A DNA stretch of 64,000 nucleotides, from positions 62,001-126,000 of the forward strand of contig VWND01000035.1 in assembly GCA_009599575.1 (NCBI GenBank), written 5' to 3'. The translations under genes and the position numbers were made by a program. Below the pieces are notes generated by a model, which was not told the DNA's origin, did not search any database, and worked only from the letters and a program-made list of their open reading frames with translations. Position 1 is the first letter of the stretch, and the number at the start of each line of letters is the position of its first letter. Shown piece after piece: positions 55,671 to 64,000 of this stretch. This DNA comes from Blumeriella jaapii (taxonomy: Eukaryota > Ascomycota > Leotiomycetes > Helotiales > Drepanopezizaceae).

Positions 55671-56915
55671 AACGCGAGAGTCGACAGCACTGTGAGCATC
55701 ATCGCAGAGGGAGGAGGTCTGTACTGTACACACATTGTCCCGTCGCAAGCAGATTCCATTCTCCTCTTCCTTCCGCGATCCCATTGCGCAGATTGGCCGC
55801 TCCGCGAAGTGTAAATGCCATGTTTACATAGTGCTCGCTAAAGTAAATCAGTCCAGTCCATCCTTTCTGACCGGATCAGCGGCCCACCCTGGCAGCGCCC
55901 CCCGTCCGATATTAATATGCCCGATACTGCCTCATTGGGACTACGCCGGCCAGCCTGGGTATCGTGGTCATTGCCCGCAGGCTTGACCCAGCGCCCCGAG
56001 GCAAAAGCTAATCTGTTCCTTGGGACGGCACGGCAGCGAGAGGAGCCCTTAAGTAGAAGTGGTAAAGTCAGCAAGCTGCTGCTGCTGGATAGATATAGCG
56101 TGGGCACCCTCGGTATATGCGTAGTCAGTCTGTCAGTCAGTCAGTGTTCGACCATCGCCCGCGAGAGACGGTTGAGAAGAGCGTCGCAGGAGAGAGAGAG
56201 AGACTGGCTCGAGGCACCGACACCCAACCGAACGTCCATCGCAGCGACACTTCGAGGTCCCGTGACCTGACGCGGCTTCCACACCAGCTGTTCCAGCCCA
56301 CGGCCAGAACCAGCTCGACACCACTCCCACCCGCATTTCTGCATCGACGCCCTTGCGAATAGCTTCATCTTCCACCGCCCATTCCCCCGTCTCTTCCGTG
56401 CAAGGTACGTGCCCTTCCCTTCCTTTCCCTTCCCTTCCCTTCCCTCCCCTCGCTCTCCATCCCCACGCCTGCACCCTCAGCGCCCCAAGCCCAGAGCCCT
56501 CCTCACGTCGGCCGCCGAGGTCAGCTTCTGCCTCACCTTGATACACGGCCCACCTCGACGTCTGGTACCACTCAGGCCGAACCCTGGCTAACAAGCCTCT
56601 GAAGCAACGGACATCAAGCCCGCCCCAGCCCTCTCTCGACTGGCGAGAGTTGAGCCCGAAGCAGATCCGACCCCGCCATCTGGTGCTTGCGGCGTCAGAT
56701 CGAGCAAGCCATCTGTCTCGAACGCCCCCAGACTGCGCACTGCGACCCCTCCTCCCGGATCTACCAGAGACGACTAAAGATAGGAGATTCCACGTTACGT
56801 TGCGAGCCCGGCAAGGCATGTGCTAAAACCCCAGACGGGGAAAAGGCTCAGTACATCACCCTCGGAACGCTCGCAACGCCGACTTCGTCACCCCTTCACC
56901 GCACCGACAGACACC

Positions 56916-58448
56916 ATGGACACCTACTACGGCCACGTCCGGTCGCCCGCCGACGCAATCAAGCTGTTCGAGGCGTGCCGGTTAGGCTTGTTGCCGCGAG
57001 TCCAGCGCCGGCTCTCGGAGAAGGAGAGACAATCCATCAAGTCCGGCTCGGTCTTCGTGTGGGACGAGAGGGAGGCCGGCATGCGCCGGTGGACGGACGG
57101 CAAGTCGTGGAGCGCGAGCAGGGTGTCGGGCAGCTTTCTGACCTACCGGGAGATGGAGGGCAAGAGGGGAGGCGGCCAGTTCGTGCCACCACCGGTCCGC
57201 CGGTCCCATGGCAAGACTCCAGACAGCGCGAGGGGCAGCGACGAGGACCTGGACATGGATGGCGAGGGACCCGATGGATACAGATACAAGCCGGATGGCT
57301 TGATGAAGCAGTCGTTCAGCATCACCACCTCCACCGGCCAACACCTCCACCTGATCAGCTACTACTCCCGACCACACCCCAATGCTCCCGAGCTGCTCAC
57401 GCCGACGACGGATCCGCAGCTCCGTCACATCGTCCCCGTCAAGGGCATGTACCCCGAATCGACCGTCCACGAGGCCCAGGGACCCGCCGTGACCAGGACG
57501 CCGATGCAGCAAACGCCCTACATGACGCACCAACCCATGCAGCAAGCTTCGCATCGAGGGCCGCCTCCTCCCCCGTACGGTGCCTACCAACCGGGCTACT
57601 CGTGGCCGCCCTCGCCGGCTCAGACACCGCCGTACGGACATTACCCAGCTCCCATGTATTCCCCTCTCCCTCCGCCACCTGGCTCGGCTGGCTCGCCGTA
57701 CCAACATCACAGCCCACACATGATGAATGGCCACATTCCCCCGGGCATGATGTCCCATTCTCCCGCCGCCGCCTACGACCGCGCACCGCCATCGCATGCG
57801 GAATCATCGCTCCCTCAACCTGGCCCTGCCTCTGCTCGGGGCATGAGTTCCGCCACTGCCGCGAACCTGGCCATGAACATGCCAAGTTATGCGCCTAGCC
57901 CCAGTCCGCGCGTCGCTCAAGCTAATCGCTTGATTGCCGAACAACAAGCTCAAATCGCACAGAGAGCTCTCCAGAGCCCTCCTATCATCGACCCGCGCTT
58001 GTCGACTCCCTTGGCCCCGATCTCGCTTCCACCTGTGCAAATGACGCTCGCGCCGGTTCAGGTCCAGACGCCGAGAACCACCACGCCGCCCCACGTCAAC
58101 GGCACCTCGCACTCTCAAGCCAGCACGCCCTCCCCTTCTGCGCGGACTGCGTCGGTCAAGGAGGAGCCCAAGCCCAACCCCCCCTCGCAAGCCCAGAGCA
58201 TCCCGAGCATCTCCAGCCTGGTGCATGCGACGGACTCGGTGTGTGTCATTACGGACAACAAGAGCAACAGCATCAGCAGCAGCAACAACAACAACGTCAA
58301 TGGGAGTCGGCAAGACAGCAAGAGCCCGACGACCGCGACGAGTGGGGACAGCCAGCGACCCACGGCGGATATCCCGCACGACAAGCTGAACATTGTCGGC
58401 GAGGACATGCGAGCCATTCGCGTCCTGGACAAGAAGTTCATGATCTGA
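56916..58448 (+). CDS. Gti1/Pac2 (WOPR) family transcription factor, Wor1/Ryp1/Sge1 type
   Basis: An intronless 510-aa protein from MDTYYGHVRSPADAIKLFEAC. The WOPR domain is split as usual. The first part (about residues 5-90) holds ADAIKLFEACRLGLLPRVQRR, SGSVFVWDEREAGMRRWTDGK and SWSASRVSGSFLTYREME. The second (about 125-150) holds YRYKPDGLMKQSFSITTSTG and HLHLISYYSR. The remaining two-thirds is Pro/Gln/Ser-rich and disordered, ending in a conserved-looking segment (DKLNIVGEDMRAIRVLDKKFMI). Wor1 (Candida), Ryp1 (Histoplasma) and Sge1 (Fusarium) are master switches of morphology and virulence or secondary metabolism that bind DNA directly and regulate themselves. The in-frame ATG at 56820 is possible but the family starts at MDTYYGH. 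A long, gene-free upstream region precedes it. Confidence 0.93.
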   Translation: MDTYYGHVRSPADAIKLFEACRLGLLPRVQRRLSEKERQSIKSGSVFVWDEREAGMRRWTDGKSWSASRVSGSFLTYREMEGKRGGGQFVPPPVRRSHGKTPDSARGSDEDLDMDGEGPDGYRYKPDGLMKQSFSITTSTGQHLHLISYYSRPHPNAPELLTPTTDPQLRHIVPVKGMYPESTVHEAQGPAVTRTPMQQTPYMTHQPMQQASHRGPPPPPYGAYQPGYSWPPSPAQTPPYGHYPAPMYSPLPPPPGSAGSPYQHHSPHMMNGHIPPGMMSHSPAAAYDRAPPSHAESSLPQPGPASARGMSSATAANLAMNMPSYAPSPSPRVAQANRLIAEQQAQIAQRALQSPPIIDPRLSTPLAPISLPPVQMTLAPVQVQTPRTTTPPHVNGTSHSQASTPSPSARTASVKEEPKPNPPSQAQSIPSISSLVHATDSVCVITDNKSNSISSSNNNNVNGSRQDSKSPTTATSGDSQRPTADIPHDKLNIVGEDMRAIRVLDKKFMI

Positions 58449-59118
58449 GATTCTCGGCCTCTGCGTCGTGGCGTTCGGTGCCGGGTCCGAACGTTCCGTC
58501 CTCTACGGTGCTGTACCTTTAGCGCGGGGCGTTGGTCTATTCATCATCTTTTGATTCTCTTTCTACATTCTAGCAGCTAAGCACGACGCGTAACCTGCCT
58601 TGCTTGCTCTGGAATCTTTGGTACTTGTTTACTACCGCATTCTTACGGGGCGTGTATGGCAGGCATAGACAGGATTTGCTTTGCTCGGATGTGCATTGCG
58701 CTTGGCGTTGGCGTTGACTTTGACTTTTGACTTTGGGCGGAGACGGAAGACCTACTGGTGGTGGTCTTGTGCATAGATTTTTTTTTCACGACCCAAAAGA
58801 AGGCCTGTCTCACGGGGAGATGGGGAAGAACGGGCGTGGATGGATGGAGTTTTGCTGCGCTGCCGCTGCTGCCGCTGGTGCTGTGGGGACGGGCTGAAAT
58901 TGGCATTGAAAAAGAAAGAAGCCTCACCAACCCTTGAAAAAGGGAAATCGAAAGAAATTGAAATATCTGTGCATGTATCTTCGGGGTTCTTGATTTGATT
59001 TCCGCTGCTTACCTGCTATGCCGTGCCGTGCTGTGCTCTCTTTCTCTATCTACACTCATCTGTTCGTGTCTGTTGTCGGCTCTGTTTTGTTTCCCGAGAG
59101 TCGGTAAGGCTGGGCGGA

Positions 59119-59147
59119 CATCGCATCGCATCGCATCGCATCGCATC
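59119..59147. repeat. (GCATC)n pentanucleotide repeat
   Basis: Five to six copies of GCATC/CATCG in the downstream region of the Wor1/Ryp1-type gene. Confidence 0.85.
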
Positions 59148-59393
59148 ACGTGGCGCGCCAATCTGTGCTATTCAAAAGATGGATTCCGGTGACATTTAGC
59201 ATAACAACATGACGCGGTTCGTGAGGCAATAATCAGTTGTTTTACTCACAATCAATTGATTACAGTAATTTATCTGTTACGCATTACCCTACTGCACGTT
59301 ACGTTACAGTACGTTACTTGAATCGGAGTTCGGCTTTTTCTTCTTTCGTTCCCTTCGTTCCGGTTGCATTTCTTGGTTCGTCTGTGGCTACTG

Positions 59394-59461
59394 TGCTGTG
59401 CTGTGCTGTGTGGTGTTGTGTTGTGTTGTGTTGTGTTGTGTTGTGTTGTGTTGTGTGGTGG
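59394..59461. repeat. TGTGC/TTGTG pentanucleotide repeats
   Basis: Three TGTGC units grade into about nine TTGTG units. Confidence 0.9.
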
Positions 59462-60101
59462 ACTTGTGATAGATAGATAGATAGAGGGACGGGAGTCGCG
59501 AGTCGGATTCGGAGTTCGGAGGAGATAGATATCATGTGATGTGCTTGTATCACATGGCGTAAGTCACATGATGTTTAACACGTGATCTGTCAGGGGGGAA
59601 GCTAGAAGCAATGCCTGGGGATATGTGTAGAAGGGGAGATTTTCTTGGATTTTCTCATTCCATCGTGGCTTGCTTGTTGCTTTTGTGGTGTTATGCTGTG
59701 TTCGTCTGCGTTGTGTTGTGTTGCGGAGTGAACGGCTAGAGAGAAAATGAATGAAGGAATGTTTTCATGTTCAACGTGTGTTAGATTTCGGGTTTGATTT
59801 TGTGTCCCATCTCTCTCCTTCCTTTTGAGTCCAGTCACAGCGGCGGGATGGGACGCGCTGCGAACAATACTCGTTTCGTTTCGTATGGGTACTCTCGTGT
59901 CTGCTCTGCTTGGCTTCGATCGTGAGGATGCTTGTTTTGTTTCCGTTTTCATGAGACGAAAAGCAGGAGGTGATGATTAGCAAATCGGAGGACGTTTCGG
60001 AGAGTGCCTCTCTCGGATGCTTAGCCTTCATGGATAGATGTATAACCGTGTCATTCTTCGATCGGGGGATGGCGATTCGTCTATTAAATTTTTGTTTTTT
60101 T

Positions 60102-60214
60102 GGGGGGGGGGGGGGGGAAGAAGAAGAAGAAGAAGAAAGAGAAAAAGAAAGAGAAAAAGAAAGAGAAAAAGAAAGAGAAAAAGAAAGAGAAAAAGAAAGA
60201 GAAAAAAGAAAGAG
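60102..60214 (+). repeat. 16-G run followed by a purine AAGAAAGAG/GAAAAA repeat
   Basis: A 16-G run is followed at once by GAA triplets and 12-bp AAGAAAGAGAAA units; the plus strand is pure purine for about 110 bp. Confidence 0.9.
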
Positions 60215-61683
60215 AAACGTGGGATTTTCTCCATCATCCAAAGAAGCTGTGTTTTGCATACTGCCCTGCTTCTCAGACGGAACGTCACAAGTCAATATCT
60301 AATAGTCAAAATCATCTTCTCGGCAAACTTCTACCAGGAGAGAACTTCCACGGCCCCTTGCCCTACCAATTCTCGTCAGTAGAACAGCACTCGCAGTTCG
60401 CTGTTTCTACAACTGTTATGTACACGTCTTCCTGCCCGGGTTCCGAGTCCGAGATCTGCCTGTGCTGCGGACTGAACTTCGCGGCAAGGGAAATCTTGCA
60501 TGTTACCTATGGAGTGATACGAGTAATGAGAAGAATCTGTAGGGGAAGGGCTCAAATAGCGCACCATTTGTCACACATTTCTCTTATATAACTGCTTTCT
60601 CGAGGGTCTCTTCCTGTCTGTAAAAATCCCCAGCTTAGCACGTCTTCAATGCCCTGCGGGAGGCTTGAGGTTGCGCAGTTTCACTGCCCCCTCCAGACGT
60701 TAAATAATATCATCGTCATCATCATCATCATCACTATTGAGAAGAACCTATTTTTCAAGGGGTTTCGTACTAAAAATACGATGGGGACTCTATGCGTGAG
60801 GCTCTGAGGAAAAAGAATCCAAGGAAAGACCTTCTTGAAATAATGCACGGTTCTTGAACAATTGAGAATTGAAGAAAAATTGGAAGTTTTATATGTACAG
60901 ATAGTCAGCACTATGATGACAAAACTCCTTTTGAGCGAAACCTAAATACATCAAACATGTCCTGTCATTTCAATGGGGGTATTAATGTGGGTGTATGTTG
61001 TACTGACTTATTCAGTAACCATCAGGGCGCCATGTCCTATTGATTGGATAGCTAGTGCCGAGTAAACACCAGCAAAGGCGAAGCGTAGATGCTATCTCTT
61101 CCTAAAATGTGTACGTGTACATACCTATATATGTATGTTCATACGTGTCCATGTAAATTTAGATAGAATACAGCTTTACAGTACTTCGAGTAGCGGCACA
61201 GCTTCCAATTCTTTGTTCTCGGATCCTATATCCACCAACAGTTGAGGTAGATGCGTTCCCCATCTTTGCTTTTGGAGAACATGTGAGGTTTCTTTAGATA
61301 GCTGATGAAATACGAAGATGGGATAGGTTGAAAGTCCGGAGGTTGGAAAGCCGAACGAAGAGCTGAAGCGGGATGCGAGTGAGCTTCGAATTGAGAGGAA
61401 AGCATTTGCTGGGATTTCATCCCCCTTCTTCTTGAACTTCACCGCTTCACTGGATTCGTATTCGAGCGTATGAGAAGACTTCGAGCATTGTTTTGAAGGC
61501 AGACTCGAGATCGGTATTATTTGATGCTCGTCTTTGGCCTGCCGTCTTCTCCACATAGTATCCGCATCTCATCTAGAGCGCCTTGGCGAGCTTCAAAGAT
61601 CTGCCACCTGTAAGTCTTGAATTTCACGCAGCGACAGAATAAGCTGTTCAAATGATGCCGTACTGTCCGCACAAGCGTTCTCT

Positions 61684-61962
61684 TTACCCACACATCATGT
61701 AGCCGAGTTCAAACATGAAAAATCTCATCTCGGCGTGCCGAACCACAGTACCGAAAATCCATACCAGAAAAACCGCGTGTGAAAAGAAATCAAAAGAATC
61801 AAACCATACGAAAGTGGCATGAGTGATGAGACCCAGGAAGAGGCGATTCAGTGCAGCGGACGCAAACAGCCAATTAGCATACCATCCAAGTGTTCTGTAC
61901 CATCGCACTGCCATACATACCGTATTGGGAAGTGCTTGCATACAGCTCGCAAATCCTGCCAC
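61684..61962 (-). CDS. Possible membrane-protein gene fragment, unrecognised
   Basis: About 90 residues with two hydrophobic segments (YANWLFASAALNRLFLGLITHATFVWF and FFSHAVFLVWIFGTVVRHAEMRFFMF). The hydrophobic pattern looks like a genuine polytopic protein, but no start, exon joins or family can be defined, and the next frames upstream (62109-62545) do not join smoothly. It may be an exon of an unrecognised gene or a decayed copy. Confidence 0.25.
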   Translation of the reverse strand: MAGFASCMQALPNTVCMAVRWYRTLGWYANWLFASAALNRLFLGLITHATFVWFDSFDFFSHAVFLVWIFGTVVRHAEMRFFMFELGYMMCG

Positions 61963-62842
61963 TTTCTACCTAGACTGAAAGAAGCCCGATGCAGCATGCA
62001 CAGAATCGTCTGCCGCTGGAAGCATGCAGGTCTAAACAAGATGCTGTGGGACGTCTAGCGCCTCATCGAGGCACTGGCTGTGGATCCTATTACTCTGTTG
62101 TCTTCCACCTACATGATTTTCGACTTTTCGACCTTGGCCGCGTCGTCTTGTATGTTGTGTGCTCGAGTGTACGCGACCTGCTGCAGAAACAAAGCATGGC
62201 GGCTGTGACGCCCGATCAACGGGCGCATCCTGGCTGGATGCGTGATTGGTCTGTTGGCGCATGGCGGCCGTTGCCTGATAGAGGACGAGGAATGGGGTCG
62301 CAGGAAATAGCTGTTTGGGAAGATCATTCCATTCGATGGCGCAGGCTATCCAGATAACCTGCTTTGAATTCGTCCAAAAGCTTACTATCTCGGCGAGATG
62401 CTGATGCCGGTGAGAAAGTGGACGGCGATGCTGTTAGTGGTGTTTCTGTGAATAGGCGCAGATGCTTAGGAGGTGAATGGTTGATGTGGATAGAGACTGG
62501 CACGCAAAAATAAAGGCTTGACGAGAACTTCGTCACTGCGAACATAGGTAGGTAGTTTTGTGTTGTAATTTTTTCCCTTTGGAGTGACTTGGGTCAGGAC
62601 CAACGGCAAAGACTGGCTGCTCTGCCTTGAGCTACGCAAGTAGAAGCAAAGTCGACCAGTGTCTTCAAGAAGTAAAGCTTGGGAAATAAGACGCATGCTA
62701 CGCATGTGATGGTATAAACTCCCAAGGTTTGAAATCGAAGGGTCGGGAGCAGGAATCCCCTGTTGCTGATGGTAATTCATAGATTGCTCCCCTGTTGCTG
62801 ATGGTAATTCTTAGATTGTACAGTATAATTGACAACGGGAAT

Positions 62843-64000
62843 TTAACATTCGCAACGCCCGACCCATCGAGGAAATGCTACAACATCCCTGATGTTTGGA
62901 ACCATTCCCAGATAACCCAAAAGTCGATCGAAACCCAGGCCAAAACCCCCGTGAGGTGCACTACCCCAGCGCCGCAAATCAACGTACCAATGCAGGTCGC
63001 CGATTTGCTCGTCTGTAGGCATGGATCCAGCGGGAATCATGTTGTTGGCTTGCATCGCCGCGATAAGTGGCTCAAGACGGTGCTCACGCATAGAGCCACC
63101 AGCGATCTCGCATGCCTCGGGCACAAGTAAATCGAAGCAGTCGACGGTTTCTCGGCCTTCCTCGCTGGTGCTCGACGGTAGCATGTAAAAAGGCTTGATG
63201 GCCTTGGGATAGTGAGTGACAAATACTGGCACAATTGCTTCATCTGTTACGCCTAGTGCAGTAGCAATGTATCGTTCATGTTCGGCTTGGAGTCCTAGTC
63301 CCCACTTCGGCTCATGCTCAAATTTGGAGATGTCTGTACGTGCACGGAGGACCTCGATGGCGTGAGTATAAGTGATTCGATGGAAGTCACGAGCTCCCCC
63401 ACGCCATCTTCGGAGCAACTCCTTCTCTGTTGGATATGGGCTGTCAGTTTTTCCCTTCTGTTTCCTGGACCCTTCAAGCAGTTCGGTGGCAACCCTCGAT
63501 CCACTCTCTAAACCTTTAGTGATTGAGCGGACGGTGTTCTGGGCAACGTTCATCACATCTTCCATGTTCTCTGTAAAATTCATTTCCGCCTCCAGCATGT
63601 AAAACTCGCTCAAGTGTCGTGCCGTGCTGCTTGCTTCGGCCCGGAACGTAGGAGATAAAGTCCAGACGTTGCCGACGGACTGAGCCAGAGCCTCTAAGTG
63701 AAGTTGACTCGAGACGGTGAGATATTTGGGGCTTCGAAAAAAAGTCCCGTCACTGTCTTTGCCCTTCTTCCCTTTGTAATCACTGCCAACATGGAAAACC
63801 TCACCGGCGCCTTCGCAATCCGTTGATGTAATAATCGGAGTATGTGTTTGGATAAACCCATTCTCATTGAACATTCCAGTGACTGCCGCGATCGCATCTG
63901 ACCGTAGACGAAGCAACGGCAGGTTGCCCTGGGTACGCATCCTCAAATGAGGCATGGTGCGGAGGTACTCAGGTGTATGCCATTTCTTTTGTAATGGGAA
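62843..64000 (-). CDS. Asparaginyl-tRNA synthetase, probably mitochondrial (5' end beyond the window)
   Basis: The open frame reads from the stop at 62843 to the window edge; the first residues seen are FPLQKKWHTPEYLRTMPHLRMRTQGN, so the N-terminal anticodon-binding domain lies outside. Class II motifs are visible: motif 1 region (RSDAIAAVTGMFNENGFIQTHTPIITSTDCEGAGEVF), motif 2 (TLSPTFRAEASSTARHLSEFYMLEAE) and motif 3 (GGFGLGFDRLLGYLG). VPVFVTHYPKAIKPFYM and the C-terminal FPRWVGRCEC are typical of AsnRS. The TDCEGAGE form and a compact insert (KGKKGKDSDG) favour the organellar (Slm5-like) enzyme over the cytosolic one, which is inference. It charges tRNA-Asn with asparagine. Confidence 0.88.
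   Translation of the reverse strand, partial: FPLQKKWHTPEYLRTMPHLRMRTQGNLPLLRLRSDAIAAVTGMFNENGFIQTHTPIITSTDCEGAGEVFHVGSDYKGKKGKDSDGTFFRSPKYLTVSSQLHLEALAQSVGNVWTLSPTFRAEASSTARHLSEFYMLEAEMNFTENMEDVMNVAQNTVRSITKGLESGSRVATELLEGSRKQKGKTDSPYPTEKELLRRWRGGARDFHRITYTHAIEVLRARTDISKFEHEPKWGLGLQAEHERYIATALGVTDEAIVPVFVTHYPKAIKPFYMLPSSTSEEGRETVDCFDLLVPEACEIAGGSMREHRLEPLIAAMQANNMIPAGSMPTDEQIGDLHWYVDLRRWGSAPHGGFGLGFDRLLGYLGMVPNIRDVVAFPRWVGRCEC

Larger units (their letters stand above)
47178..56915. other. Gene-poor 9.7-kb block upstream of the Wor1/Ryp1-type gene
   Basis: No protein of a recognisable family is encoded on either strand; the longest frames (about 120-230 codons) have no domain, poor composition and overlap one another. 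Visible features are GTAC motifs (47293-47305, 49431-49440, 51001-51014, 53397-53410, 55721-55730), a 20-G run (48655-48674), shorter G runs (about 51557-51570 and 52358-52368), a perfect 12-bp hairpin (54658-54689), a G-rich minisatellite (55534-55670), and a CT-rich probable 5' UTR/intron region (56400-56460). Its last part must include the promoter and leader of the regulator at 56916. Confidence 0.5.
58449..62842. other. Gene-poor region downstream of the Wor1/Ryp1-type gene
   Basis: Contains simple repeats: (GCATC)n at 59119-59147, TGTGT/TTGTG runs at 59394-59461, a GATA run near 59470-59485, a 16-G run with (AAGAAAGAG)n at 60102-60214, and CAT triplets near 60709-60732. The only candidate coding stretch is a membrane-protein-like fragment near 61684-61962 (-). 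Confidence 0.45.

Noticed and set aside
56687..57898. 403-codon plus-strand frame overlapping the Wor1/Ryp1-type gene
   Set aside because: Alternative frame of the regulator's GC-rich coding sequence; the WOPR domain is in the 56916 frame.
59394..59461. Short regular repeats considered as a possible CRISPR array or telomere
   Set aside because: Simple pentanucleotide repeats without spacers; the context is eukaryotic and the units are not the TTAGGG telomere type.

Overview
The window is nuclear DNA of a filamentous ascomycete (Pezizomycotina). Genes carry short GT-AG introns with CTAAC/CTGAC-like branch sites. The recognised set is typically fungal: a Zn2Cys6 regulator, a hybrid histidine kinase, a Gti1/Pac2 (Wor1/Ryp1/Sge1-type) regulator and a GPI-type aspartic protease. 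The class cannot be fixed from sequence alone.

Layout. 0.1-4.6 kb: a putative type II membrane glycosyltransferase (-), COG5 (-) and a two-exon DEDDh exonuclease-like gene (+). 5.1-6.5 kb: a broken copper amine oxidase pseudogene, followed by a structured non-coding stretch and an unrecognised minus-strand gene ruin. 10.8-15.1 kb: two secreted-protein genes, an endonuclease/exonuclease/phosphatase-fold protein with altered active-site residues and a three-exon aspartic protease. 15.1-18.9 kb: a gene-poor region rich in GTAC palindromes leading into a Zn2Cys6 regulator (18.9-22.2 kb) with unusual introns. 22.8-30.8 kb: a conserved-looking hypothetical, the divergent pair SYS1/COA6, a glutathione S-transferase and a small membrane protein. 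32.0-35.7 kb: a seven-exon hybrid histidine kinase with an 8-bp satellite directly behind its stop. 37.5-45.8 kb: a proline-rich hypothetical, then the divergent pair CFT2/SEC24. 47.0 kb: a tRNA-Pro(AGG) gene. 47.2-62.8 kb: a very gene-poor block whose only confident protein gene is the Wor1/Ryp1-type regulator (56.9-58.4 kb). 62.8 kb to the end: the C-terminal part of an asparaginyl-tRNA synthetase, running off the window.

Function. Several genes serve the secretory pathway (COG5, SYS1, SEC24, probably the glycosyltransferase), but they are interspersed rather than clustered. Three regulators (Zn2Cys6 factor, histidine kinase, Gti1/Pac2 factor) each sit beside long or repeat-rich non-coding DNA.

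The most unusual object is the tRNA-Pro gene. Besides a canonical intron after position 37 it carries a 52-nt insert in the variable loop with spliceosomal signals (GTAAGT, CTAAC, CAG). Removing both inserts leaves exactly 72 nt that fold as a perfect cloverleaf. Other leads are a 30-nt microexon encoding the kinase H-box, a one-base frame break in the kinase ATPase domain, and complementary purine and pyrimidine tracts in the introns that flank exon 2 of the Zn2Cys6 gene. All annotation is by eye; no database search was run.
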